A DNA stretch of 64,000 nt from JAIQFL01 sp035295745 (GCA_035295745.1 DATGIL010000014.1:32971-96970), one strand, 5' to 3'; shown: positions 42,562-52,276, numbered from the stretch's first letter. Notes: generated from the letters alone by a model not told the origin. Made by a program: numbers and translations.

Positions 42562-45500
42562 GTGGGCTGTTTGTATTGCGGCAAAGATATCGGTCCATTT
42601 CGGCTCCTCCGGGACAATGAATTTTGCAGCGCTGCGCACCGCGTGAAGTATGGTGAGCGCCTGGGGAAGGTCCTTGACCGGATCGGAGCACCGGAACTGG
42701 TTCCGTCTGGAATTCCGGGAGCTTGTAAACAGTGGCCCTACCAAGAGGGCCGACAGAATCGGTCTGAAGGTGTCTGGGACTTCGGCCGGTCTGGGCGACC
42801 GGTGCTCATTGGAGGCACTTGGCCCCTAAAAGTTACCCCTACGCTTGGCGAAGATTTCAGGCGTTCGGTCCCGGCACCCGTAGTGATGTTCGACGAGATT
42901 GGGGCGGCCGCTTTGGTCTCCCCGAAACTGATCACACTTCCCGTGAATTTGCCGCGCTTACCACATACGTTGCAGAGCGGTCCTCCACGGCTGGCCGCCA
43001 CCCTTAAGGCCAAAGAGCCGAAGGGAGTGGAACCTCGCCAGAGTCCGCCCAAAGGCAGAGTGGTGCCGCTGCCGCCTCGCGAAATCTCGAGCGATCAACC
43101 CAAAGCAGATCTTCCTGGAAGCCTGCTCTCTTTCGATCGGGCCCTGTTCAACGCGCTTCCCACTGTGGACGCCGCAATCCATAGCAGGAGCCTGGGCGTC
43201 CCGCCGCAAGAGAGTCGAGCCAAAACCGGAGTACTCCCGCTGCCTGCGGGCATGAGCCGCTCGAATGAACCCGCTGGCGTGAGAGATCCGTTTCACCCGA
43301 TCCTCCGCCGCGTCGATCATCGCATGCCGGGACCTCCCCCCGAACCGGCAGAGCGCGGTGTCTATTCTCTAACGGCTGGGCACGTGACTGCGGTGGTCGC
43401 ATGCCGCTTGCCTGGTTTGCAAAATTTCCCGCTGCTCGACACCATCGTCGCACCGATGGCTGGACCGCTTGCAGCGCCGTCCGCGCAGCCGGTAGCGAGC
43501 TTCCTGGAAGCGCGCTCCCGCATCAGTCTCCTGGATCACGCCTCCATCGCCAGCCAACTGCCGGCAATCGCGCTCCAGCCGATCGTCGACGTGATAGTCG
43601 ATTCGGGTACACTTTCCCACGACCCCGTCCTCGATTCGATAGAAGATTCTCCGTATCCCGCCATCGCAGGGCCCGCACCGTCGCCGGTGACGTCCTGGGT
43701 CACTCCTGCGAGCGTGTTGAGCCCGTTGAACACGATTTCGCTGAGGCTTCCTGAGTTTGGCAGCCAGTTCGATTCGGCAGTTTCCGCGGGCCTGTCGCGG
43801 ACCTTAGAGGCGGGCCGGCCAGGCTCCCCTGCCCTGCCAAGCCCGATTCCACCGCTGATTGCGGCGGTCGCGCCCGGCTCCCCGACGGCGATCCAGACCA
43901 GTGCGCCCGAGTTGCAGCTTCCGGCCGTGGACGGATTGCCTGTACCCGCCGCTGCGAAGTGGACCAATTATCCGACTTGGCCGTCGCCCGCCGAGGCGTT
44001 TATTCCTCCGGCTCGCGTGCCGGAATCGCTTCCTGTCGAGTTGAATCTGCGGCTCCCTTCGGCGAGACTGGTCGCGCAGTTGACTCCGTACATGGGTTCC
44101 GGCAGAATCTGCCCGACAGCGCCCAGTCCCGTGGCAACATTGCTTCCCGAGGCGGCTGCTGAGGCGGTCGCCCTGTTAGCCGGCCCGACGCTGCCAAGCC
44201 CGGTCTCTGCGTGGATTCCGCTCCCCGGCACGCCCGAACCGATTGCGCTCGACAACCTCCCGGCGATACAGCTTCCGCGGTTCTCGCTAGTCCCGGATGT
44301 TTCGGCCTCCATGGCCGAATCGGAGAACTGCACCGATTGGCCCGCGCCTGCCCAGGCGTTCATTCCATACGTGATCGAACCGCGGCCTTTTGCGGTGGCG
44401 GCGGCACAGCTTCCGGCCGTCGGACGCGGCCTCGAGATCCCATCTCTGCTGACGCGCCTGCGCACTCCGGCGGCGTATCACGAAGGGGAACTCCAGGGCG
44501 GCGGCACCTCGCTGCGCGGAGTGGCACAACCCGCGACGCTTACGGGCTATTCGCCACAGCCTGTACCGGTGGAACCGCCAGCCGTCGTCTTGTCCTTACG
44601 CCTGGCGCCTAAAGCGGGAGCGAGCAGCGCCGCAGCCGCCATTCATTCGAAAGGTCTGGCGGCAAGTCCCGTGGAGTCGCTCCCCGCGTTCGCGCCGTTC
44701 GCACCGTTCCGGATCCTCAACCACCCCGAAGTGCAGTTCCCACAGGTTCCGGTCCCGCAGAGTACCGGACTCTCAGAGGCTGGCTCGGATGGGGCGTACC
44801 CCGAGGTAGCATCTCCGGAGCCTCGCGAATTGAACCGCAACGCAGCTCTGTTGCAACCGATTGGGCGACTGAAAACCGCGCCCCTCGAACTACCGGCCGA
44901 GCAGCAAACCCCGGTGGTCCCGCGGCCCGGCTTTATCCCCGTCGAGTTCTATTGCCAGCGCGGTTGGGTAGCGCCTTGCCAGCGCCTGGAATGGACCGCG
45001 CGGCACGTCGAGCCGCTCACGCAGCCGTTCTCCCTACGTGCGGTCGCCGATAAATCTGACGATCCGACAGTTTGGAAACCGGCGCCCAAGGCTCCCGTCA
45101 AGAGCGACGTTCCAGCAGTTTCGTCCATTGCGAAACGGAGAGCGCGCGAAGTCGCGATCGGCCGTTTCCTGAAAGTCGCTGCCTGCCTGGTGATGGGCGT
45201 GTTTCTGTGGTTTGGTGCGCGTGAAGTGAAGGTCGCCGGCACACCCGCAATCTCCACTTCCGGAAGAGGCTCGGCATCGGCCAGTGTGTCAGCTCCCGCA
45301 GCTTCGCCTGGTGGGACGGTCGCGCCGGCTCCCGATTCGAATGGTGTTCTGGCGGGCATGAAGAAGGCCATGGCGGAGAGAGCTGCCTACAGCGCAACCG
45401 ACACCCTGCAGACCGGAATGCAGTCCTGGGGCACCGCTCCGAAGGCGTGGGCCCCCGGCTGGTCGCGCAACCCGGATGGCTATGTGCACCCCGGCGACTT

Positions 45501-46113
45501 AGCACTGTTCCGGCCGTCATTGGGCTTCAAGGACTACCGGCTCGAGTTCTTCGGCCAGATCGAGAACAAGAGCATGGACTGGGTGGTCCGTGCGAAAGAC
45601 CAGCAGAACTATTACGCCATGAAGTTCACGGTGATTGAAGGCGGTTTGCGTCCCGTGATCGCCATGGCGCATTACCCGGTCGTAGGCGGCCGCAAGGGAC
45701 AGAAGGTGGAAACGCCGCTCTCCGTGATGGTGCATCACAATACTCCGATGCATGTGGCGGTAGACGTACAGGGCAACCGCGTGACCGCCTCGATTGAAGG
45801 ACAGCAGGTGGACTCCTGGACGGATGATTTACTTCCCAAGGGTGGCGTAGGTTTCTTCAGCGATGCGGGCGAACGGGCGCGGATCTACTGGATGAAGGTT
45901 TCGAAGAATCAGGACTGGCTGGGGGCGATCTGCTCCTACTTCGCGGGCGATGCAGCAGGAAATTCGCGGGATACGGCAGAGGTCTGGGGCCAAGGGATTC
46001 CAGGCGATGTTCCGGCGCCCAGAACCCCGAGCCAACCACAAGATGTGGTGTTAGCGGAAGTAGAAACGAACGCGATCGATTTCAGGAGCCCTCAACGGGG
46101 CAGGATTGGATAG
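42562..46113 (+). CDS. Giant proline-rich membrane protein with N-terminal zinc finger and C-terminal lectin-like domain
   Basis: 1183 residues, GTG start with CGAGGA upstream. An N-terminal zinc finger has C3, C6, C22 and H26 (CLYCGKDI..FCSAAH). A very long proline/serine/alanine-rich region (about 60-860) contains spaced repeats such as WPSPAEAFIP, APSPVATLLP, LPSPVSAWIP and WPAPAQAFIP. A single membrane helix near 872-890 (LKVAACLVMGVFLWFGA) follows basic residues (KRRARE). The C-terminal domain (about 945-1130; LGFKDYRLEFFGQIENKSMD, WVVRAKDQQNYYAMKFTVI) looks concanavalin/DUF1080-like. The zinc finger and repeats are therefore probably cytosolic and the lectin-like domain periplasmic. Not recognised as a known protein. 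Confidence 0.7.
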   Translation: MGCLYCGKDIGPFRLLRDNEFCSAAHRVKYGERLGKVLDRIGAPELVPSGIPGACKQWPYQEGRQNRSEGVWDFGRSGRPVLIGGTWPLKVTPTLGEDFRRSVPAPVVMFDEIGAAALVSPKLITLPVNLPRLPHTLQSGPPRLAATLKAKEPKGVEPRQSPPKGRVVPLPPREISSDQPKADLPGSLLSFDRALFNALPTVDAAIHSRSLGVPPQESRAKTGVLPLPAGMSRSNEPAGVRDPFHPILRRVDHRMPGPPPEPAERGVYSLTAGHVTAVVACRLPGLQNFPLLDTIVAPMAGPLAAPSAQPVASFLEARSRISLLDHASIASQLPAIALQPIVDVIVDSGTLSHDPVLDSIEDSPYPAIAGPAPSPVTSWVTPASVLSPLNTISLRLPEFGSQFDSAVSAGLSRTLEAGRPGSPALPSPIPPLIAAVAPGSPTAIQTSAPELQLPAVDGLPVPAAAKWTNYPTWPSPAEAFIPPARVPESLPVELNLRLPSARLVAQLTPYMGSGRICPTAPSPVATLLPEAAAEAVALLAGPTLPSPVSAWIPLPGTPEPIALDNLPAIQLPRFSLVPDVSASMAESENCTDWPAPAQAFIPYVIEPRPFAVAAAQLPAVGRGLEIPSLLTRLRTPAAYHEGELQGGGTSLRGVAQPATLTGYSPQPVPVEPPAVVLSLRLAPKAGASSAAAAIHSKGLAASPVESLPAFAPFAPFRILNHPEVQFPQVPVPQSTGLSEAGSDGAYPEVASPEPRELNRNAALLQPIGRLKTAPLELPAEQQTPVVPRPGFIPVEFYCQRGWVAPCQRLEWTARHVEPLTQPFSLRAVADKSDDPTVWKPAPKAPVKSDVPAVSSIAKRRAREVAIGRFLKVAACLVMGVFLWFGAREVKVAGTPAISTSGRGSASASVSAPAASPGGTVAPAPDSNGVLAGMKKAMAERAAYSATDTLQTGMQSWGTAPKAWAPGWSRNPDGYVHPGDLALFRPSLGFKDYRLEFFGQIENKSMDWVVRAKDQQNYYAMKFTVIEGGLRPVIAMAHYPVVGGRKGQKVETPLSVMVHHNTPMHVAVDVQGNRVTASIEGQQVDSWTDDLLPKGGVGFFSDAGERARIYWMKVSKNQDWLGAICSYFAGDAAGNSRDTAEVWGQGIPGDVPAPRTPSQPQDVVLAEVETNAIDFRSPQRGRIG

Positions 46114-46127
46114 CGGAGGATTCGACC

Positions 46128-47780
46128 ATGGAGTTCATGACAGGAGCTGAGACTGGTGGGGCACCGGCGATGCCGCCAGGCGTTACCTCAATCAATGATC
46201 TGAGAACACAGAAGCGGGTGAGCCGCACCCTCTCCAAGGCTGTGTCTCTGCATCTGGAAGGCAAGCTCGAAAGCGCTGCACGGCTATTGGGCAAGGCCAT
46301 CGAGGGCGGCGAGCATGAACCGGGGTTATATTCCGCGCTCGGCCATATCCACTTCGAGATGAACGACTACGAGTCGGCCGCGAAGGTTTATGGTCAACTC
46401 GTGGAGTTGGAGCCGCTGCACCGGACGGCGCACTTCAACCTCGGCGTTTGCCATGGCCACCTGCGCAACTGGAAAGCCGCGGCAGACTCGTTCCGCAACG
46501 CCAGCGAAGCGGATGGCACGCGTTCGGACTCCCTGCTCGGCCTGGCCATCGCGCTGATCCACGCGTCGCGCGCCGCCGAAGCTGTCGACCCGCTCGACAA
46601 ATATCTGACCATGTTCCCGGAGAACGAGCAGGCGCTGTTCGCGAAAGCGGTCACGCTGCAGCAGACCGGGCGGCATGCGGAGGCCGTGGAGCACTATCGT
46701 CGCGTCCTGGCTCGCAATCCTCGCTGCGAAGAGGCGCTCTCGAACCTGGTGGCGATGTTCCTCGAAAAGAAGGATCCGGAATCGGTGCGGCGCTATGCGG
46801 AAATGCTCGCCGAGTTGCAGCCCGAATCCCCGGTGGCGATGGAAGCGCTCGCCAGCCTGGCGTTCGCTGACGGCGACTATCTGACCGCCGCGCGTTATTG
46901 CCGCAACCTGGTGGATACCGTTCCTGATCGGTTCGAGAACTGGTTCAACCTGGGTGTGGCGTACCACAAGATGGGCAATCATCTGAAGGCAGCGCAGGCG
47001 TACCAGCAGGCCACGACCCTCAAGGCCGATTCCGCCCAGGCATATCTGAATCTCGGTGTGGCTCACCAGGAGCTGAGCGATCTTCCGGCGGCTCGCGGTT
47101 GTTATGAGAAGGCTCTCGAGATCGACGGCCGGCAGCCTGACGTGCTCTGGAACCTTGCCTTGGTGCTCGAACAGCAGGGCGAGCGCCTGTGGGCCGAGAA
47201 GCTCTATGCCCGCATTCCCGAGAATGCGCAGGAGTGGTGCGATGCGACTTTCCGCCTGGGCTATTTGCGGCTGCTTCGCGCCGAGTACGGCAGCAGCGCC
47301 GAGGCCTTCCGCGCCTGCCTCACCAAGCGCCCCGATTGGCCCGAAGCTCATCTGAACGCGGGAATTGCATATGCCCGCAGCGGCAATCCTTCGGAAGCGC
47401 AGCGTTACTTCCAGGAAGCGCTCCTGATGCGGCCCGATTCTTCGGATGCAGTACGCGGCTTGGCGGCGTTGGCCCTCGAACAGGAGAATTACGAAGAGGC
47501 TTACGAGCTGCATCGGCGCCTGATCGATCTGGGAGAGAAGAGTCCGGAGCTGTTCTACAATGCCGGCCTGATCTGCCAGAAGCGCGGGCAGGCCAACGAT
47601 GCGGTGCTGTTCTATCAGCAGGCCCTCAACGAGGATCCGCAGTTCGCTGAAGCGCTGTTGAACCTGGGCCACGCGCTGATGGCGATGGGCCAGGAAGAAG
47701 AGGCGCGCTCCTATTGGCGGAAGGCGATCCGCGAGAAACCCGAGTTGGCGCAGATGTACTTCGAGCCGCCGTCGGCCTAG
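46128..47780 (+). CDS. Large TPR-repeat protein
   Basis: 550 residues with about twelve to fourteen TPR units covering nearly the whole length, e.g. YSALGHIHFEMNDYESAAKV, WFNLGVAYHKMGNHLKAAQA and YNAGLICQKRGQANDAVLFY. No signal peptide or membrane helix, so cytosolic. The gene starts 14 bases after the giant proline-rich protein; a TPR superhelix commonly binds short extended peptides, so the proline repeats of that protein are a plausible partner. This pairing is an inference. Confidence 0.82.
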   Translation: MEFMTGAETGGAPAMPPGVTSINDLRTQKRVSRTLSKAVSLHLEGKLESAARLLGKAIEGGEHEPGLYSALGHIHFEMNDYESAAKVYGQLVELEPLHRTAHFNLGVCHGHLRNWKAAADSFRNASEADGTRSDSLLGLAIALIHASRAAEAVDPLDKYLTMFPENEQALFAKAVTLQQTGRHAEAVEHYRRVLARNPRCEEALSNLVAMFLEKKDPESVRRYAEMLAELQPESPVAMEALASLAFADGDYLTAARYCRNLVDTVPDRFENWFNLGVAYHKMGNHLKAAQAYQQATTLKADSAQAYLNLGVAHQELSDLPAARGCYEKALEIDGRQPDVLWNLALVLEQQGERLWAEKLYARIPENAQEWCDATFRLGYLRLLRAEYGSSAEAFRACLTKRPDWPEAHLNAGIAYARSGNPSEAQRYFQEALLMRPDSSDAVRGLAALALEQENYEEAYELHRRLIDLGEKSPELFYNAGLICQKRGQANDAVLFYQQALNEDPQFAEALLNLGHALMAMGQEEEARSYWRKAIREKPELAQMYFEPPSA

Positions 47781-47789
47781 TGCCCGTGT

Positions 47790-48593
47790 GTGGCGATCAC
47801 CGATAAGAGCATCCTGCGCAAGCAACTGACCGATGCTGGCCTGGGCCGTTTGGCATCCGCTATTCAGGCCCAGACTAAGCCTTCCCTCCGTCTGACCGCC
47901 ACCAAGCCCTCTGCCCAACCGGTGAGCCGGCTGGGCGGAAGGCCCAATCTGCCGAAAGAGATTCGCTGGCCCGTCTGGCAGAACGAAGTCCCTCTCGCCT
48001 TTATCGCGCAGCTCGATTTGGCCACGCTTCCGTCCGTTCGCGGCCTTCCGTTACCGAAGACCGGAGCACTGTTCTTCTTCTACGACGCAACCGAACAGCC
48101 ATGGGGCTACGATCCCAAGCACCGTGGCGGCGCTCAGGTGATTTACTCCCCGTCACCACTTTCGGCGCATGGCGTGCGAGCTCTACACCGCGATGTCGAC
48201 GAGGAAGCGCGGTTCAGAGGCCTTGCCGTCACGTCAACTCCGGAAGTCTCGCTGCCCAGCCACAATCATCCCCTCTTTCGCGAGTTGCAGGCAACCGAAG
48301 CGGAGTGGAATGCGTACATGGCGTTTCACGATCCTTTCCAGCGCGCCGTCCACCGCATCGGCGGACATGGCAACGAGATTCAGGGCGAGCTCAGTCTCGC
48401 GGCAGAGCGAGGCTCGAAAAGAAAGGGAGCGGATTCCACTTCCTCAGATTGGCTTCTGTTGTTGCAGGTCGACTCGGAGCCGCGAACGGGGACGGTGTGG
48501 GGAGACGGCGGCCGGATCTTCTTCATGATGCAGAAGGACGATCTGCGGCGACGGCGTTTCGATTGTTCCTGGCTGATTCTCCAATGCACGTAG
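47790..48593 (+). CDS. DUF1963 (YwqG-like) protein
   Basis: 267 residues, GTG start nine bases after the TPR stop. SRLGGRPNLPKEIRWPVWQN, PLAFIAQLDLATLP and GALFFFYDATEQPWG are typical of DUF1963. IGGHGNEIQGE and LLLLQVDSEPRTGTVWGDGG match the conserved second half. No biochemical role is known to me. Last gene of a plus-strand operon, facing a cluster of repeats. Confidence 0.8.
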   Translation: MAITDKSILRKQLTDAGLGRLASAIQAQTKPSLRLTATKPSAQPVSRLGGRPNLPKEIRWPVWQNEVPLAFIAQLDLATLPSVRGLPLPKTGALFFFYDATEQPWGYDPKHRGGAQVIYSPSPLSAHGVRALHRDVDEEARFRGLAVTSTPEVSLPSHNHPLFRELQATEAEWNAYMAFHDPFQRAVHRIGGHGNEIQGELSLAAERGSKRKGADSTSSDWLLLLQVDSEPRTGTVWGDGGRIFFMMQKDDLRRRRFDCSWLILQCT

Positions 48594-48656
48594 TACGGAG
48601 GACGCGCGGCGCGGTCAGCAAGCGGTAGCGACGGTGGGGAAACGATCAGCCGGGTT

Positions 48657-48740
48657 CGCTCCCTTACGGTCGCGGCTCGTAAGCTACCCAAATACCTTCG
48701 CGCGATAAGTGCGCTTGCGAGCCGCGCACGTCAGCAAGCG
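48657..48740 (-). repeat. Family-1 repeat, full copy
   Basis: Right arm in reverse (CTCCCTTACGGTCGCGGC), middle GTAAGCTACCCAAATACC and CGCGCGATAAGTGCGC, left arm in reverse (GAGCCGCGCACGTCAGC). Nearly identical, in reverse complement, to the unit at 29610. Confidence 0.88.
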
Positions 48741-48776
48741 ATCCCGGCGGCGGCGGGGAAACGATCGGGCCGGGTT

Positions 48777-48885
48777 CGCTCCCTCACGGTCGCGGCTCGT
48801 AAGCCACCCGAAGTCGCGGCTCGTAAGCTACACAAATACGTTTCGCGCGATACGTGTCGTTGCGAGCCGCGCGCGTAAGCAAGCG
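48777..48885 (-). repeat. Family-1 repeat, full copy with partial duplication
   Basis: Right arm at 48777, then GTCGCGGCTCGTAAGC appears a second time near 48813, then the middle CTACACAAATACG, and the left arm ends AGCAAGCG near 48885. An internal duplication of the right-arm end explains the extra 25 bases. Confidence 0.85.
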
Positions 48886-48935
48886 ATGCCTCATCGTATG
48901 TGGGGGCAGGCGCTCCCGGATTTTTCACAGCTTCT

Positions 48936-49018
48936 CACCTCACGGTCGCGGCCCGTAAGCTACCCAAATACCTTCACGCGAATACGTGCGTTTGCGAGCC
49001 GCGCGCGTCAGCAAGCGA
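48936..49018 (-). repeat. Family-1 repeat, full copy
   Basis: CACCTCACGGTCGCGGCC, GTAAGCTACCCAAATACC, then GAGCCGCGCGCGTCAGC and AAGCG. Its downstream linker (49019-49050) matches 48741-48776. Confidence 0.87.
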
Positions 49019-49108
49019 TCCCGGCGGCGGAAAACGAATCGGGCCGGGTTCGCTCCCTCACACTCGCGACTCGTTGCAATCGTCGTGGATCATAGCGATT
49101 GCGGCGCT

Positions 49109-52100
49109 TTAGAACGTTATCCTTCCCGAGATCTGCAGTTGGCGTGCGCCATACAAACCGTTGTTCGAAACAGTCGGGGTTAGGAACGCCGGATTCAAAA
49201 CCACGCAGCCATTGGTGTGGCCGGCGCAGGCTCCCGAGCCGGGCGCCGAGTAGTTGTACTCCGTCGAATTCACGCCGAAGAAATTCGTGAAGTTGAACAG
49301 ATTGAACGCCTCGCCCAACACCGAGAGTTTCATCTTTTCGGTAATCGAGAATTGGCGCCCGATGCGGAAGTCCACGTCCGCCAAGCCTGGGCCCGTGAAG
49401 GCATTGCGCACCTGACCGGGGAAGCGAGCTGACGACTGCGCCGTGCCCGAGTTGTTCACCACTGCGCCTGTCAGACCACCCGCGACCGGAGCCGGAAGAC
49501 CGTGCGCGGCGTCCGCCGTCGGATTCCCGTTGATGGTGCCGGTCAGCGCCTGTCCATCCGCCACTGTCACGATAGACGAAAAAGCGAACCCGTCTACTAT
49601 CAGCCGCAGCGGCTTGTTGGCGATCTTCTTGGTGAATTGCGGAATCCACACCAGGTTGCCCACCACGCGGTTCCGCTGGTCGAGATCGGAGCGCGCGTAT
49701 TCGAGCTTGCGGTTGTAAGGATCGAGCGGCGAATCCGTGCCGTTGAAGGTGCCGAATTGGCCGGGGACCTGACCGCCATCGAACGCCTTGCTCAACGTGT
49801 AGTTCAGCAGAAATTCCAAACCGTGGTCCATGCGCTTCTTGAGCGTCAGAACCATGCTGTTGTACCAGGAGTTCACGTCGCTGTAGCCGGTCAGCACCGG
49901 GCCGGTCGGGTCGATGCGGCTGGTGTAGTAGGGCTCGGTGATGGTGCTCTGCGTCGCGCCTGCGGTGTTGGTGACATCGTAGGTCCGGGTCAAAGTGGAG
50001 GGGGCGATGTTGCTGTCGATGAAAATCGGCAAGCGGAGGGCGCGGCTGAAGACGTATGCGGCCGAGATGCTGGCATTGCCGGGCAGTTGGCGCTCGAAGG
50101 CCACTTCGCCTTCATGCACCATCGGATTGACCCAGTTCGGAGATTGCCCGCGCGCGGTCTGCGTGGCGGAGGGCGGCGTAAAGGGAACGACCTGGGGCGT
50201 GAGAGCGCCCGCAAACGGCGCGATTGGTGCGCCCCCCGGAGGCGTGAAGATCAGGTTGGGGAACGTGAGCACCGGACAGGTGGTGGGGTTGCAGTTGAAG
50301 GTCTGCTGGATGACGCCGTTCTCCACGCGCGTCGCGTAGTAGGTGCTGTTGGAGGTCTTGGCGTAAAAGATCCCGTATCCAGCTCGCAACACGGTGTTCT
50401 TTGCGATTTCCCATGCCAAACCGATACGCGGTGCAAAGTTGTTTTTGTCGATATTGATGGTGGAGGTGTACAGGGTCGTCAACGGCGTGCTGGTATTCGG
50501 CTTGGGAGGTTGCGGAATTAACTGCAGGTCGTAACGGACGCCGAGATTCACGGTGAGATTGGGTCGCACCTTCCAGGTGTCTTCCACAAATCCGGCGAAG
50601 TCGGTGTCGTAGAAATCGTCCTTGCCGACACCGGTGACCGGGTCGTTTACCTGAACGAAGGTGCTGAAGTGGCGCCCGGTCAAACCGTCTCCCAGGTTGA
50701 CGCCATTCACGTCCGCAGCCCAGTTGGTGAACGCGGTCGCGCCCGAGTAGGTGTAGACGCCGCCGCCTTGGAACAGGTTGATCAAAAGCTCGTGGATGCG
50801 GTTCAGATCGAAGCCCGCCTTGATGGTGTGGCGTCCGCGATTCATCGAAAGCGTGTCGGAGAACTGCAACCGGTGCTCGTCGGGAAACGCCGGGCGCGGA
50901 AGCGCGTTGGGCATTCCGTAAGCCATTACATTGGCCACGGTGACGCTGGGGCCCGTTCCATTCGCGCCAATGATTTCCAGATCGCGCGACCACTGGAAGC
51001 GGAAGTTATTGAACATCCGCGGGGTCAGGGTGGAGTCCAGAGACGCGACAAAAATGCGCTCATGGGTCACGGCAGTGCCGTTAGCCGTCAGAGAGTTGTT
51101 GGACGCCGTGGTAGCGGTGTTGTAGGAGTTAGGCGATTTAAAGTCGTCCAGGTTGAACGACGTACTCACACGATTGGCGGAATTAATCTGATAGTCGATC
51201 TTGCCGAAGCCGACGTCCTGATCGGCAAAACGCGCGAACGCTCCCAACTGCGAGCTAAAAAAGTTGTTCGCCGCGGTGCACTGGGTGATCGAGACCAGCG
51301 AAGGGCACGCCAGAGGAAAAGTCGCAAAGCTGGTATAGCTGATCGGGTTGATCTTGCGCGATCCATCGTAGGTGAAGAAGTAGAAAAGCTTATCTTGCTT
51401 GATGGCTCCGCCGACACTACCTCCGAACTGCTGCTGCTGGTGGATTGGCTGGGTGTAGATTCCCGCCGCCTTCTGAATCGGATCCAGAGCGTTCAGTGAG
51501 GGATAGCGCAGGTAATAGAAAAGGTCGCCGTGCAGTTGGTTTGTACCTGACTTCGTGACCGCGTTCACCACGCCGCCGGCGGCCTGACCCAACTCAGCCG
51601 AGTAGTTGCTCGACGTGACCTGGAATTCCTGAATCGAATCCATGCTGTACACATAGGGCACTGTCGTACGCCCCTTGGTCTCGGAGAAGAACGCCTGGCT
51701 GTTGTTGGTGCCGTCCACGGAACTTTGGTTGTAGAGTCCCGAGATGCCGCGATAGGACATCAGACCGCTGCCGCCATCCGTGGTGACGTTGGGCGTCAAA
51801 AGTGCGAAACCTTCCCAGCGACGGCCGGCGATCGGCAGATTGTCTTTGGCGGTCTGGCTCACCACTTGCGACATCTCCGTCTTGTCGGGGTCCACGACTG
51901 AGGCCTGTCCGGTTACGGTGATCGACTCCGTTGTCGATTGCAACGGGGGCGCCAGATCTACAGTCAAGATCTGACCGACCTGCAAGGTCAACCCCTCGCG
52001 AACCACCTTGGTAAATCCCGTTTTGGATGCGGTGATCTGATAATGGCCGGGCTGCAGGAATGGCACCGTGTAGAGGCCGAATTCGTTGGTTTCCACCGTC

Positions 52101-52276
52101 TTATCCGTGCCGGTATCGGTGTTGCGGATCACCACGGTAGCACCGGGAATCACCGCACCCTTGGGATCCGTTAGGGTACCGGAAATCGTTCCGGAACCGC
52201 TGTTTTGAGCCCAACCGGCCCAGGTAAGACAAAGAACCAGAAGCAATAACGCAAACGACCGATGATCTCTTTTCAC
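49109..52276 (-). CDS. TonB-dependent receptor with N-terminal carboxypeptidase-regulatory-like domain
   Basis: 1055 residues. GTG 52276 with AGAGG upstream is chosen because it starts a signal peptide (VKRDHRSFALLLLVLCLTWA). The carboxypeptidase-regulatory domain is GTISGTLTDPKGAVIPGATV near 30-115. A plug-like region contains SSNYSAELGQAAGGVVNAVT with KSGTNQLHGDLFYYLRYPS. The remaining 700 residues are a beta-barrel with alternating aromatic strands, ending GRITF with a terminal phenylalanine typical of outer-membrane proteins. This is the large OmpA-unrelated 'Oar/TonB-type' receptor common in Acidobacteria. Its substrate is unknown, perhaps oligosaccharide or peptide. Confidence 0.87.
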   Translation of the reverse strand: MKRDHRSFALLLLVLCLTWAGWAQNSGSGTISGTLTDPKGAVIPGATVVIRNTDTGTDKTVETNEFGLYTVPFLQPGHYQITASKTGFTKVVREGLTLQVGQILTVDLAPPLQSTTESITVTGQASVVDPDKTEMSQVVSQTAKDNLPIAGRRWEGFALLTPNVTTDGGSGLMSYRGISGLYNQSSVDGTNNSQAFFSETKGRTTVPYVYSMDSIQEFQVTSSNYSAELGQAAGGVVNAVTKSGTNQLHGDLFYYLRYPSLNALDPIQKAAGIYTQPIHQQQQFGGSVGGAIKQDKLFYFFTYDGSRKINPISYTSFATFPLACPSLVSITQCTAANNFFSSQLGAFARFADQDVGFGKIDYQINSANRVSTSFNLDDFKSPNSYNTATTASNNSLTANGTAVTHERIFVASLDSTLTPRMFNNFRFQWSRDLEIIGANGTGPSVTVANVMAYGMPNALPRPAFPDEHRLQFSDTLSMNRGRHTIKAGFDLNRIHELLINLFQGGGVYTYSGATAFTNWAADVNGVNLGDGLTGRHFSTFVQVNDPVTGVGKDDFYDTDFAGFVEDTWKVRPNLTVNLGVRYDLQLIPQPPKPNTSTPLTTLYTSTINIDKNNFAPRIGLAWEIAKNTVLRAGYGIFYAKTSNSTYYATRVENGVIQQTFNCNPTTCPVLTFPNLIFTPPGGAPIAPFAGALTPQVVPFTPPSATQTARGQSPNWVNPMVHEGEVAFERQLPGNASISAAYVFSRALRLPIFIDSNIAPSTLTRTYDVTNTAGATQSTITEPYYTSRIDPTGPVLTGYSDVNSWYNSMVLTLKKRMDHGLEFLLNYTLSKAFDGGQVPGQFGTFNGTDSPLDPYNRKLEYARSDLDQRNRVVGNLVWIPQFTKKIANKPLRLIVDGFAFSSIVTVADGQALTGTINGNPTADAAHGLPAPVAGGLTGAVVNNSGTAQSSARFPGQVRNAFTGPGLADVDFRIGRQFSITEKMKLSVLGEAFNLFNFTNFFGVNSTEYNYSAPGSGACAGHTNGCVVLNPAFLTPTVSNNGLYGARQLQISGRITF

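Larger units (their letters stand above)
48594..49108. repeat. Cluster of family-1 repeats between convergent genes
   Basis: 515 bases without a gene, made almost entirely of repeats in reverse orientation: full copies at 48657-48740, 48777-48885 and 48936-49018, and partial pieces at 48614-48624 and 49050-49075. Linkers containing CCCGGCGGCGG and GGGCCGGGTT separate them and are themselves repeated. This is the densest copy of the family in the window. Confidence 0.9.
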
